Shown here one piece after another: positions 23,366 through 35,762 of a DNA stretch of 64,000 bases. Within the stretch, counting starts at the first letter, position 1; every line of letters begins with the position of its first letter. The notes under the pieces were generated by a model, which saw only the letters and a program-made list of their open reading frames with translations, did no database searches and had not been told where the DNA came from. The translations under genes were made by a program, and so were the position numbers. Location: contig MU394075.1 of the NCBI GenBank assembly GCA_022578605.1, forward strand, positions 434,001 through 498,000, read 5' to 3'. Origin of the DNA: Camillea tinctor. Taxonomy: Eukaryota; Ascomycota; Sordariomycetes; Xylariales; Xylariaceae.

Positions 23366-24265
23366 ATGTCCGATCTGAAGGAAAAGTCTGGGTGAGTCCA
23401 GCATGCGTCGCCAGCATCTCCCGACCGCAATTAACACCATTCTTCCAGGAGAACAAGGAAAACCGATCGCACCTTTACTGCGACCCCTATAATCCCAATG
23501 AAACGGGAGAAAGTGAAGGCCTATCAACGGCCGTTGCGAACCTACAGTAAACGCGTAGCACCCACCGATTCAACGGAGCCTGTAGCCAAGAGACAACGCA
23601 CCAACGAAGCACAGCTCACGCCCCAGATTGCAAAGTCTTCAGATAAACTGAACACAGACGTGTCTGCTGTTTCCGAGCCTATTCTTCCAGCGATACCTCC
23701 TACCGCTCCGTCGCGCAAGGGAACCATTACCGCATACTTTAAGAAAATCGATCCTCCAACATCAAGTAGCATGTTACCCTCAGAAGCCTCGTCTGACAAT
23801 ATCGAGCCCATAATAACCACTCCTCCATCCTCGCCCCCGGCACTCAATACCCGAAGGAAAAGAGCACGACGCTTGACCACCCGCGCGGTATCCCGTGACA
23901 ATGCGGAGCATGGAAACGAAGAAGACGAGAGGACCGAGGAGTCAAAGGAGGAGAAGCAAGTCAGCGCAAAAATTGAAGAATTATCGAGTCCAGAAAATCA
24001 AGACATCTTAACTTCCGTGGGATCACACGCGCTGAACCGAATGGAGACGATAACGAGAAAGCGATCCGAGGCTGGCAAACGAGGGAAGACGACAACAGTA
24101 CAGACAACGCTTAGCTTGTCCCTCACGGATACTGGCTTCGTTGAGTGCCAAGAATGTAATATGATATACAATCCTATCCATGAAAAAGATGCCAAGGACC
24201 ACGCGAGAGTTCACGCAGCACTACAAAGAGCGAAATCGAGAACTAGGACTACGGCGACGGATTGA
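23366..24265 (+). CDS. ESCO/Eco1-type zinc-finger protein lacking an acetyltransferase domain
   Basis: Best model: a 26-base first exon (23366-23391, GTGAGT donor, TCCAG acceptor) joined to 23449-24265, 280 residues. The simpler alternative starts at the ATG at 23498 (255 residues). The N-terminus is basic (PLRTYSKR). A KGTITAYFKK stretch resembles a PCNA-interacting peptide with Lys in place of the usual Gln. Near the C-terminus, VQTTLSLS is followed by CQECNMIY and HARVHA, the CxxC and HxxxH of the zf-C2H2_3 finger found in cohesin acetyltransferases Eco1/ESCO. The frame ends soon after the finger. No GNAT domain follows within 850 bases. Role in cohesion is inferred from the finger only. 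Confidence 0.75.
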
Positions 24266-25124
24266 ATGATTCTAGACACCTACACAAGCGACATCTTACC
24301 AACCCAACTCGCGTCCTGCTCCGAGCTGCGTGGTACCAAGAGCACGATCACCAGGACGCCCAAGTATCCCGCATACATACCTCCGGATCTACTGTCACCG
24401 TTTGAAATATATCTTACCGGAGCTATATTACCCTTATGTCAGGCTAAGATGTTGTGCTCGAGAGAGAGTGAAAGCTGCCGAGGCACGACACTATTTATAT
24501 ATTCACGCGCATGCATCAGTTAAAGAGCGAGAGATGCTTTCAGGATCATGATACGATTGCATGAAGAGGCGCATTGACGCAGCTACCCTGAAATTCTGGT
24601 CCATCAACAGTCACCGGTACGAACAGGAGAGTACTTTATACTGTGCGGTATGAGTAGGCCGGCTTATTGTGTTATGATATATAAGCGGGGCGTTGTATGG
24701 AACCCGTGCAAAGCAGTTCTGCAATGCACTTGCTAGGGAGGTGGCTTAGGTGGTTGGTATGGATAATGTACCTACGTTTCCTGGTTAGGGACGAGATATA
24801 TTTTGTGAGGAGTGTTGAGCAGAGGTCCAAGTGTATCAAGAGAAAATATACCCAATGCAAGCGTTTTTAAACACAGTCTCAGCGAGTCTCTCTTAGTAAT
24901 TCAGTCTATGGCGGTGGCCCGGTATGTAACTTGTACGAATTGGAGAGTCCACCGGAATGATGGCATGTCTCCTGTCGTAACTGGTCTAGAAGTATTACCT
25001 TACAGTGTCAGGTTCGCCGATATTAAGGATCTCCGGCCAGTCAGGGGCATCAAAAGTCACTGTAGGGTCCTATTATCACGATCAGATATATAACCTTTAG
25101 AGAGAGTTTTGCAACAATAATAAA
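24266..25124. other. Spacer downstream of the ESCO-type gene
   Basis: No supported gene. Checked for a missing acetyltransferase domain of the upstream gene; none is seen in the three plus-strand frames. It includes the 3' flank of the convergent Zn2Cys6 gene. Confidence 0.55.
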
Positions 25125-27470
25125 TCAACTTACCAACGAGCAGAGATCAAACCCGAATATACCGAACGGATCCGTACCGTAAAAGCTAGCATCATCCACC
25201 CACCCGTCCGCCGCCCCCGATCTATCCTCACACACCCCCGACTCCCGCAGCAACGCCGCGCACTCCCTCAACTCCCTACTAAACGTCTCGTACACCAGCA
25301 GCTTCGGGTTGTGCCCCTGCTCCACCGCCTCGATCTGCCGCAGGATCACCGACAGGAACAGGTACTGCTTCAGGCTCGGCCGCCCCATCCGCATAATCTC
25401 CCGCCACTGCGCGCGGAGGTGCTGCAGCGCGCGCACGAGCGGCTCGCGGCTCGGGCTCGGGGCGGCGCCATACTCCCGCTCCTCCTCCACCCGCGCGAAC
25501 ACCTCCAGCGCCAGCGCCGAGACCACGTCCTGCCCCAGCGCGCCCTTGTACAGCCCGCTGCCGCGCACGCACAGCCGCGCGTAGTCGTCGAGCGGGGCGT
25601 CGGGGCAGCCCAGGTCCATGTGCGACGCGCTGGCGAGCGCGCTCTCCAGGCAGATCCTCCGCGCGAGCTGGAATTGCGGCGATTGCCGCGCGAGCGCCGC
25701 GAAGGGCCGGTGCAGGAACAGGATGATCCGCCGCAGGTACGTGTCCAGGAAGATGCGCTGGAAGTCGGAGGTGCGGCACGCCGGCTGGAAGAATGCGCTG
25801 ATGGACCGGCAGTGCGATGTCAGGGTTCTGCCGGAGGCGAGGACGGCTTCGTAGGAGTACTCCCGCTTGGCGTTGTTGAGTTGCCGGATGAGTCGGATTC
25901 GTAAGGGGAGGGACTTCAGAAGGAGATTCTGCACGGAGCAGTTGAAGGTTCCTTGTTTGGGGCTGGCCGTGGTTGAAGTGGTCGGCTCATTATCTGCCAA
26001 ATCATCGTCTGCGATATCTGAAGGAGCCGGTAGATCAACATCATCCGCATTGACTGAAAGCGGGAGACTGGAGTTCATAGATGTAATGGTGAGAAGTTCC
26101 AACGAGGTAGCCCAGAGACGCCGGCGCATCTCTGACTCGAACACGGATAGCGAACTGAAGATTTTAGGATCGAGATGTAACCCTATCGTGAAGCAGAGTT
26201 TCAGAAGGGCTTCAGTCATAATAGACGAAGTGCCTCCAAGGGAGGTTGCTTGGCGCGCTAGCAGTAAGAGACAGAAGACCTGCACGCCATCGAGGTTCAT
26301 AGCATCTCGCTCGGTCGGCCCAATGAGCCACCACTGCACCGCGTAGGCCCATTCTCGAGACACACCTCGGATTTGATCAGACGTCGACTTATCTGGAAGA
26401 AAAATCGCCCCAATGGCAAGAACCATGATTAGTTTCATCAAGAACGAAGCTTTAGAGGCCTCGGGGTAGAGCCAGTATTCTTCGTACTCTCGTCTAAACG
26501 AAGGTACGTGAAGGATCCGAAAAATGGGCTCGAATGTTCGTAAGTAGCCATCTATAGCCTCGTCGCAGATGCTTCTCGCTGGTAATGTCTCAGCGAGATT
26601 GGGCATAGGTTCTTGTAGTCGTCCTGCCCCGCGGCTTTTAGCTAGATGCCGAGCTGCTATTACCTCTTTGAGAGATGCGGCAGCCTCGGCTTGGGTGGCA
26701 TCGATAATCGAATATGGCTTCACTTGCATTTTAGCCACGGTTTGGAACTGAACCCCGATTAGCGATGATGTGTACATTCAAGTGACATGCTGTTGAGCCC
26801 TACCTGACCGAGTGAATGGACCCAATGGCTTGGGCCGAATAGCCTGGTCTTTTCATGTTCTATCCTGAGATGGGGATGGGGGAGTTTAATATGTAGTCCA
26901 GTTTTATCAGGCGTTGACTCCTGCTGTGTTGAAGTTGACAGCTGTTTCTCAATCTTGCTAATCCTCGCTTCAAGGTCTTGTATATCACCACTCGCATAGT
27001 TCCTACAGGTCGTATGGTCCTTGCTTCGTAAAGAGGCTTCTTCTGACCAGTGAGTTTGGCGAGAGAGCTCTGCCTGTGAGTCTGTATGATCATGTGCCTC
27101 TTTTGGTGAATCAACTGGTGGTTGTAAAACAGAAGGTACTGTATTTCCGTATAACTCGTGCCCTTCGGATGACTCTTTGCAGTTTTCTATATGATCATCA
27201 CTCTGCGTACTTGTTGTTGGTTGTTGAGATACTGTCGGAGAAAGACGGAGGCCAGGTTTATAAGAACAGTGTAAAGAAGTTCTGGCCCTCTTACATGACT
27301 TACAAGGTAGACCCCTATCGCATTTGACCTTACCTAGAAGACTCAAAGTTAGAATAGGTGAGCATTAAATTACAATAATATAGATCTATAGACTCACGAG
27401 AACGACAGGGCTCACAGCTTTTGGCTGGACGTCGGCGTTTGCGAATGACGGGGTTAAGCTGTTCGGACAT
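25125..27470 (-). CDS. Zn(II)2Cys6 transcription factor, second in the window
   Basis: Three exons on the minus strand (27398-27470, 26804-27333, 25125-26747) give 741 residues. The zinc cluster is Cys19, 22, 29, 35, 38 and 47 (CX2CX6CX5CX2CX8C), with the first intron inside CRSRK. A DIQDLEARISKIEKQL coiled coil sits near 150, and RLFGPSHWVHSLGQ precedes the fungal-specific domain. That domain shows EPIFRILHVPSF, TIGLHLDPKIF and EMRRRLWATSLEL. The last 250 residues are encoded by a very GC-rich block, unlike the N-terminal half. The frame stops inside a GTAAGT donor-like sequence, so a further short exon cannot be excluded. The target genes are unknown. Confidence 0.88.
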
Positions 27471-30029
27471 TCTGGTCGCTCCACTAAGGTCAAAAACGTA
27501 AGGGCGTTAATATAAATGAGTCTTGAACCAAAATAATATATCTAGATACTAGAATCTCAATGGAGTGAACTCGGAAAGCTCCTTGAATAATGGAGTGTAA
27601 AAGCCGAGGATTTGAAGTCGATAGAAATCACCGAGACCGAACTTCCTAAGTTCGGAATATGCATTTCAAGGTAGTATGGTGAGAAAGTACCGCTATATCG
27701 CATATAATTGATCTCGATAACAGGGGGGAAGTTGGATTATATCGCTATATCGAAGCTAATTTATGTACATATGAGTAATGATTCGCCTTATCCCCGAGCT
27801 TTTGAATTTACCGAACTCTTCTCCTTACCCCCTATTAGATTCATCATTGAATATTAAATATTAGTTACTTATAAACCCCGAAGCCTTTCGAGGGAGTATC
27901 CCACTTGCTGGGATAATTCATATAAATATCGCTATTTTGTTACGACTATATCTCGAGAGCCATGATAGAACATAGGTAGATGCTGACCTGACTACATATC
28001 TACCTAACCTAGGTAGATAATTCGCCCTTCGTCAATATTTCGTCCGAACCAACGATGATCAAGATTTACAAACAGCAAATCTTGAAACTGCACTACGCAT
28101 AACCATTCGCTCAATAGCACGCAGTGATTAGACAAAATGAGCATGGTCCATCCTCATGTACGGACCTCCCAGCCCCATTACCATCATCGCTCATGCTCAA
28201 AGTCCCTGACCAGCCTAGACGCGTCACTCTATAGCTCATATATTAATATGCGCGTGTGCCTTTGCCCTTAGATTGAGGGGACTTCATAATCCCGCATCTA
28301 GATAGAAGAGGTAATCTTCCGAGATACCCGCGAAGCCGCATCCATATTACTGGTTAATATCAATCGTCGCAACCACTGCTTCGCATCGTAACTCAGTTTA
28401 GAACTTATCCTTGCACCAACTACCTTTAACCTAGTTTCTATCCACTCAATATTCTTACGCCATATACCTAGATTAGATAGTCCTTAAGGTAATACTGATC
28501 ATAAGCATATATGCATGTCTCATGCTAAATCGCCTCATATAGTCTAAATCAAGAACTCATATGATGTTAAGCAAGTTCCTTATTGATAGGGATGCTCGGC
28601 TCCGCCTATCAAAAATATCATCAATATCGAGAACCCAGAAGATTATGCAATCCACTTATTCATTTATCTGATTATTGCCTATATAGACGAAGGTTTGAGA
28701 ACAGGCCGTTTAGCAGAGGCCCCTTTGTAAGCTTCGTGTTGCTGTATCACGAATATCTTCCCAGATATTGGCAAAGACCAAGAACTAGCCGGCTACTCAC
28801 TACGGAGCAATCATTACGGCACCAATCCAAATACCTAACTAGGTAAAGAGTCGATAGCCATGTAGTGAAATGTCGCTATTGAGCTAAGAAAGCATACTCA
28901 AGGTAAAGTTCACCTAGAGTACCAATGTTACACCTACTATAAGCAGTGTTCACAACACCAGCTCCTTGTCTTCGGGCCTGATGTATAATAGAACATTGCA
29001 TTGCACAGTGTTTCAAAGTCATGTTTGCTCGAGGTTAAGCACGTTATTGTGATACTTATGTGAGTTACATAGTATTCGAGTAACTCGGGTATGGTTTCGC
29101 TTACTTACAGTCTCGTGGCCAATGATATTGTACGCAAAAACCACTGTTGGGTAATCCGCACGAACCCGTACTGAAGATACCCAGATATTATGCAGGCACT
29201 AGAATCATGTTGTCTGGGATATTATTGTAGGAAGATTGGTAAGGCTGCTATCGACTCATGTTTGTATCCGTTAATGGGCCCCCTCTCCCGGACACTACGT
29301 CTATGGTGTTAGTCAACGATTATAAAAGCTTACTGTTGATCCAGGCTGTGTTGCCTCCGAAAAGCCTGCAAGCCTCTCTTCACCTCGTCGCTGTCACACA
29401 ATAATAAGTATATACCAAAAACGGGTTCGTAATCACGAAGGGCCAATCAAATGAACATTTAATGTGCACATAGATAACGGTAGTTGCACATGGCTAAACC
29501 AGTCTGCTGCCACACGGAATATGCATACAATCGATGCCCAGCTAATAATATGTTGAGTTTGGTTATACAACACCTTAATGTACCTAGGTAAGTTCCAATT
29601 AATGGTACCTGAAGCACAGGAATATGAATATTTTGATACTACAACTATTCAGCAAGTGACCTATGCAATACCTACTACCTAATTATGGCTTCAGAGGGGA
29701 CCCTTGACATTTTGGGTTCAAAATTTGATTTTATAATCTCTAGATGTTTACACTTAGGTAATACTTTTTAACCACATTATATTTACACCCAAGCTCGCCA
29801 GATCGCCGTGCTCCAGTGCCGTGGCGGGATCAGCTCAGCGGGGTTAGTATTGTTATATGCCAAATAATACAGTCGTCTATTTTTATAACAACAAAAGTCT
29901 ATACCATTGTGAGTTATGTGCTGGCCCTACGATCCAAATACCGCCGAAGGTGGTGTGTATATATATGACTGTCGATCAATTCTAATGGTTCTCTAGTGAC
30001 CGCAACCCTACAGCATCTTTACGTATAAC
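27471..30029. other. 2.6-kb AT-rich gap
   Basis: No supported gene. The sequence is very AT-rich with frequent TA steps, as in repeats mutated by RIP, but no element ends or transposase-like frame were recognised. ACCTACCTAACCTAGGTAG is present near 28000. The final 100 bases hold a TATATATA stretch (about 29956), the likely TATA region of the glutaminase. Confidence 0.5.
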
Positions 30030-32786
30030 ATGCGCCCTCCTAGGTTGAGTTGGATTCGATCGAATCTTTTGGTGCTTGCTGCGCTCTTACCTAGAATCTC
30101 GGGCCAGGATTCACAGCCGCGTGAGAAAGATGGAAATGGTAACGACTTACCGAACTACTCTCCTGTCAGACCTCCGGCTATTCCCCTAGCGGTCAGAAGC
30201 CCCTATACGAGTGTGTGGTCTTCCACAGCAGGCCGTTCGACCCTTAATAGTCAAACCCCTCAATTTTGGGCCGGACCTCATGTTGCCTGGGAGGGTATCG
30301 TTGTGGTAGATGGAACTGCTTATGAATACATGGGTGATTCTGTTCACGATCTCCCAGACTCCGGATACTTCACCTCATCCAAGCCACAAGATGTCAAATT
30401 TGATTCTCAGTTTTCCAATTTCACCTTCAAAGCAGGACCCGTTACAATAACTGCCAGTTTCTTCTCCCCTGTAACACCCAAGGACATTTGTCGAAGTTCT
30501 ATTCCGCTCAGCTATTTGACGACGAGTGTACAGTCTGATGACGGTCAGTCACATCATATCCACTTTTACTCGGACATAAACTCTGCATGGTTAGGGGTAG
30601 ACAACGATCAAGAAATATACTGGGACCTGTACAAAGGCGTGATACCGGCGAATAGAACAGGAAACTCTACAAATATAGATGAAGATATCTTCACTTGGAT
30701 ACAGCAGCGGCAAGGATCATATCCACTTGGAGAAGTGGCCGATTTCCCTCAATGGGGTAACCTTTCCTACACCACCAGTCCCCTAGGTGCTGCCAACTTC
30801 TCATATCAGAGTGGTTTCGCGACAACTGTTCGGTTAGGCTTCGTGAATAACCACACACTGAGCAATAACACAGTGTCGGGATTCTACGGATATGGTAACC
30901 GACAGCCAGTCTTTGCATTCGAGCACGATTTTGGAGCTGTCAAACAAGCAGCAGCTCGATACACCGTTGGCTCTATCCAGAATCCTATCATACGTTATAT
31001 ACACACTGACGGGGTATCGAATCTGCAGCCATGGTGGGAAAAATGCTATGGCGACATGTACAGTATGATCCATTACCACTGGGATGACTTCTACAACATA
31101 CAACACTTAGCATATCAATTCGAGTCGCAGCTAAAATCCGATATCAATGCCTTCTATGAAATAAAGGTACAGCCTAGCTACGATAATTGCACATCGAAAA
31201 CCCCCATTTACCTCACTAATGGGACCGATCAGTATGGCCAACAATATGAATTTGACCCTAACACTGCCTACGGATTCGTGGAGCCTGAGAACGGAACAGG
31301 TATCGCGGTCCCCTTCGTCTCGGAAGTGCAAGAATATTATGCAATAGTAGCCTTATCTGCGCGTCAGGTGTTGGCTGCCTACGTCTATGCAGTCCCCCCT
31401 GCGAGAGAAACAGCGATTAGTACGCCGAGTGATCCGGATGACCCCCTTATGTTCCAGAAAGAAATCTCGAGTAATGGCAACGTCAATACCGTTGATGTCT
31501 TATACCCTGCATCACCATTTTTCCTTTATGCCAATCCGGACATGTTGAAGTACAACTTACAACCACTTTATGAGTTCCAAGAGGATCAATTTTATCCTAA
31601 TGGATATTGCATTCGTAAGTCGTCCCGATCGTACCCCTTCCTCCCTCGCTCTATCGGTTCACTTTCAAGTGGAGCTCTACGCTATATAAAATGGGAGCAT
31701 ACCAGCATCCCCTAGCGAGTGTATTTTTCAAAATGTATAGAAAACATGAATCTAATATACTATAAAGATGATCTCGGTGCTCATTTTCCCAATGCGACCG
31801 GCCATGTCGAAGGTAACGACGAGTACATGCCGGTTGAGGAGAGCGCAAACTTCATCTTGATGAGCTACGCGTACTATAAGTTTACCGGCAACGTAGAATG
31901 GCTTACGAGCCACTATGCTCTCCTAAAGCAATTTACCCAGTTCCTCATATCATATACTCTCATCCCTGAAGCACAACTCAGCACCGATGACTTCGCTGAT
32001 AGGTTGGTGAACCAAACCAACCTTGCCATAAAAGGAATCGTCGGCCTGCAGGCCATGTCGTCTATTGCCCGGCTCGCGGGCAACACATACGATGCGCTGA
32101 ACTTCTCGACCACCGCTAAGGCGTACTACGAGCAGTGGGAGTACTTCTCCGTCGACCCCGTGCACAAGCACACGACACTGGCGTATCAGTGGCGCTCGAG
32201 CTGGGGCTTGCTCTACAATATCTATTTCGACAAGCTCTTGAACATGGGGCTTGTCAGCGAGTCTATCTACTCCATGCAGTCTGACTGGTACGCAACTGTC
32301 TCCCAGATCTTCGGCGTGCCGCTAGATAACCGACATCACTACACCAAATCCGACTGGGAGGTGTGGACAGCAGCTACCTGCAAGCCCGGCACCCGCAGAC
32401 TGTTCATCAATTCCATCGCTTACTGGCTAAACGAGACCAGTACCGATCTCCCCTTCACAGACCTGTACGAAGTGGTAGGTAGTGGCCACTATCCAGAAGT
32501 TCCTAACAGCATCTGGTTCCGGGCCCGTCCCGTCGCCGGTGGACATTTCGCCTTGCTTGCTTTGGGGAAGACAGGGCAGACCGCCAGCTCGTCCGGAGGG
32601 GATACATCAGGGTCTCTATTCCCGAAGAATGGCACAGAGCCCTTACCACCCCCTGAACCAGCCTACCAGCCACCGTTCCCAAGGAAGCTTGCGGTGAAGG
32701 AAAGGAGAAGGGCAAAGAGGGAGATAACACTGATCTCCACGAGCAGGCCTCGAAGACTGCAGAAGAGGCCTCCACCTTTTCAATAA
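30030..32786 (+). CDS. Secreted glutaminase A (GtaA-like)
   Basis: Two exons (30030-31614, 31768-32786) join inside YCIHDLGAHFPNATGH, giving 867 residues. A signal peptide is visible (about 1-25: hydrophobic LLVLAALLPRISG). The architecture matches fungal GtaA: an N-terminal DUF5127 region, then DUF4965 and a C-terminal DUF1793 region, with SARQVLAAYVY, NDEYMPVEESANFILM and YQWRSSWGLLYN as landmarks. The enzyme hydrolyses glutamine to glutamate outside the cell. Many N-glycosylation sequons fit secretion. The 153-base intron has a GTAAGT donor and an AAAG acceptor. The last 35 residues are unusually Arg/Lys-rich after a Pro-rich linker. Confidence 0.9.
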
Positions 32787-33257
32787 AAGAAAGGGTTGAG
32801 GCTCGGTGACTTGACTGCCTTGTCCATTACGGACTTCGTACTTAAGGGGCTTGCTGTCGTCTTTTCTTCGGACATTTCGAGCTGGGCCGTCCGATATGTT
32901 TATCTATAGGAAGTACGAAATGAAATGATGTGGCATTGAACTCTATAGCAGCCCAATTCCATAAATTAATTGTGCATACTGATGTGGATTATTACTTATG
33001 TATCACTTCCCTCGTAGTACATATTCCCGTCTCTGCAGGTTCACCATCCTCGTTCGAGAACTACGTGTGGCCTATCTCAATTCATGTTCTTTCCAAAGTT
33101 ACTCTCTTTCGTGACAAACTGTAGGTATTAACACTATGCTATACTATAATTTGGTATTATAACTATTCATGTTAGATCAACATCTTAGAAGCACCCATAC
33201 CTTACTCTGCCCCTTCGCAGATATTTCACATTTGTAGAAAGAGATGAGAGACGATCT
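32787..33257. other. Convergent spacer, glutaminase and F-box-like gene
   Basis: AT-rich 3' flanks of two convergent genes. Nothing else is supported. Confidence 0.5.
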
Positions 33258-34277
33258 TCAGTCCTTCTCATCAACCTTGCTCTCAGGAAATCCGGCTTCT
33301 CGTCTCTTTACCGCGGCGACTTCCTTCCACTTGAAGAACTCATTTTCCGTCTCCTCTCTATTCCTACTCCCTAGCATGATATTGTAAGGAATACTCCTGA
33401 ACATGTCAGGAATTCTGAGATTTGCTACGAACTCTCCATCGAGCCTCATTTCTAGCTCCCCGACGTGAGCATATAGCGCCCTCCCATGCGGGTAGCGTTT
33501 ATAAATCATGCTCAGTGCATAGTATAGCATTTTATATACGTAATTGAGCAACATCTCTGGAGCGGCCAGCTCCGCCGACTTCGGTTGCCAGTTTTCGTCC
33601 ATCCTGAAAAGTTCCACCTTTCTGGGATCCTGCGCTGTCGAATACTCCCCGAGCGGGCGAAGGTCCCCGTCCGTGGGTAGGAAATCCAAGACCACACGCC
33701 GTGCCATTAACTCCTCACCTGGTTCCACGCCGAGAACGGGTGATTCGTGCCCCAGCGTGTGCACAAGGATACTGTAGAAGATCCAGAGGATCGGCAGACG
33801 ATCTAGGCCGACAGATTCTGATACACTGCTGGGATGCTCCTGATATGACATCTTCATCTCTTTAAACTGATCCACAGAGCCAAAGATGCGAAACTGGACA
33901 TATAGTGTCTCTACCACCGGGCTAGGCCACGGAAGAGAAATCCAGGTCGGCCAAAATGTGCAGTTCTTCAAGTACACGATATCCAGCTTATAATCAGGGA
34001 GTTCGCCGCTCCGGGAGAGAAGCTGCAATATTTCTTTAGCCTCGGAGTATAGCTGTCTATTGACGAGCATGAGCGGAAGGAGAGAAAGTGTTTTTTGCTG
34101 CTTCTGGACCATTATATGGTCGAATAGGCAGCGCAGTTTGAGTTTGTCTTTATAAAGTGGTACGCGATCATCCAGCGAGAGGGTCGATGGATCGGGAGGC
34201 ACGACGGAGGGCAGTAAAGAGACCCATTTTATGATACTGTCTCGAATTTCCCGCGGGAATTGTAATAATGGGGACAT
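33258..34277 (-). CDS. F-box-like hypothetical protein
   Basis: Single exon, 339 residues. It begins MSPLLQFPREIRDSIIKWVSLL, the FPxEIRDxI pattern typical of fungal F-box-like or 2EXR-type proteins. LPLMLVNRQLYSEAKEIL follows near 70, again typical of that group. The rest has no motif I recognise. Proteins of this kind are numerous in fungi and some recruit substrates to SCF ubiquitin ligases; the function here is unknown. No signal peptide or membrane span is evident. Confidence 0.75.
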   Translation of the reverse strand: MSPLLQFPREIRDSIIKWVSLLPSVVPPDPSTLSLDDRVPLYKDKLKLRCLFDHIMVQKQQKTLSLLPLMLVNRQLYSEAKEILQLLSRSGELPDYKLDIVYLKNCTFWPTWISLPWPSPVVETLYVQFRIFGSVDQFKEMKMSYQEHPSSVSESVGLDRLPILWIFYSILVHTLGHESPVLGVEPGEELMARRVVLDFLPTDGDLRPLGEYSTAQDPRKVELFRMDENWQPKSAELAAPEMLLNYVYKMLYYALSMIYKRYPHGRALYAHVGELEMRLDGEFVANLRIPDMFRSIPYNIMLGSRNREETENEFFKWKEVAAVKRREAGFPESKVDEKD

Positions 34278-35762
34278 CTTGGTGAATTAAAATCGAGGGA
34301 CTAAAGCAGGATTTTGATATAAGCTGGTTCTACATAGAGACATTCCGTCTATACCATAAATAGGTATAGATTTCTTCAAGACTCACTCGAGTGAGACGGA
34401 GGAAGATGGGTTGGTATAGATCCCCGCTCTAGGTAGCCTAAGGCCTTCATGCAGTATGCGGCCCCGATCCAGTTTTAGTTACAGACAGTCCTAATATATA
34501 ATATCCAGTCACGTCGTTTACTGTTATCCACACTTTAATATTGTATTAGGAGAAGAACAGAGCCGATCAATCAACACCTCGTTGAAAAGTATAGGCCCAT
34601 ATGCAGAAGAGAATGCGCTTAGGTCGCCCCGTTTACTCGCAATATGCTTACCTACATCATCAGAATCAAGATACTCAGGGGACAGTATTATTCCACCTGT
34701 CGAGAGCTTATAAGATCATCTATACCTACCCTTGCGATGGATGCCCTGATTTATTCCGTCTGTCTATTTGTAGAAAATCCTCGAAGTCCAAACTCGAATG
34801 TCTTATCAGCTACTAGTGGCAGAAGGCATTTTTTCCGGCATCTTTGCGCAGGAGACGTACTATTGCAGTGCCATGTATACGAGCTAATTGTCAAAGGACA
34901 ATTAACATATGTTTTTGTCCGCGACACATACTCTATTCTAGTGGTTCTCAGACTTTTGAATACTACACCGAGCTATAGACTTCTGCTAACTAGAGATCTT
35001 AGATAGGAGCACAGTGAGATACCAATATCGCTAATAGGAATCAAACCTAAACTCGCTGATAACCCAGACTTGGTGGGTTAATGGTAAGTGTAGGTTCGAT
35101 TCCTATGAGCGCTATTGGTATCTTACTATTAGCTCATCTCCCAGGTATATTTGGACGAGGGTTATTTACGGTTCAATGTGCTGATTAGTAGAGGTTGGCT
35201 AGTACTAACCTTCAGATGCTTTATGAAAAAGGGGTTCAAAGTTTCATATTAACTTTATAACATGAAGCATAATCTCAAGGACCATCTGTTCTCTGGCTAT
35301 TAGTTAGTTACGTTCAACGTTGTCATAGGGTTACACAAACGTGTATATATAATAAGGGCACCCACTGCTGGTTTCGCTCACAGTCCCCTCCATTCCTAAT
35401 ACATCACACATTACAACACCATCATCACGATGAGAGAACCTTTGCTACTACATGTACGCTACACGCTCACATTCTACATTATACTCCCCCCTTCCCCCAA
35501 CTCCTGAGGCTGTGATAGAGTTGAAGTCTGTCTTCAGTCTACGACACCTAACCATCATACTGCTTGGCTGTATAGAAAGCATACAGAGAAAAAGGCAAGA
35601 GAATCTATTCATCTTCGTAACTACTGCCGACTAACTAGAAAGCAAAAGTAACGCCTTGTATATATATATATCCTGAGTCACCGTTCCTGGTTCCCCAAGT
35701 CCCTATAGCAATATCGGCTATTGTATATCAATTATTCGGACTAGACCATCGTCAAAATCACA
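34278..35762. other. Spacer with tRNA-like palindrome and possible small transcript
   Basis: Contains the 113-bp palindrome described separately. Downstream, a TATATATAATA box near 35345 and a C/A-rich leader precede an ATG at 35430 that opens a 25-codon frame to 35507. This could be a short gene or the first exon of one, since GTACGC and an ACTAACTAG acceptor near 35635 are available, but no homology is recognised. Other short frames are not supported. Confidence 0.4.
35014..35126. repeat. 113-bp imperfect palindrome with tRNA-like B-box in both arms
   Basis: The outer arms 35014-35054 and 35086-35126 are inverted copies that differ at 6 of 41 positions by my alignment. The inner part also pairs, through TAACCCA and TGGGTTA. 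The plus strand carries GGTTCGATTCC (35093-35103), a perfect RNA polymerase III B-box, in a T-arm-like context. The left arm has its diverged mirror, GGTTTGATTCC, on the minus strand. No complete cloverleaf with a U33 anticodon loop can be drawn, so this is not called a tRNA gene. Confidence 0.7.

Noticed and set aside
35040..35115. A functional tRNA gene at the palindrome
   Set aside because: The B-box is perfect, but the acceptor strands do not pair and the only 7-base anticodon-like loops lack U33, on both strands.
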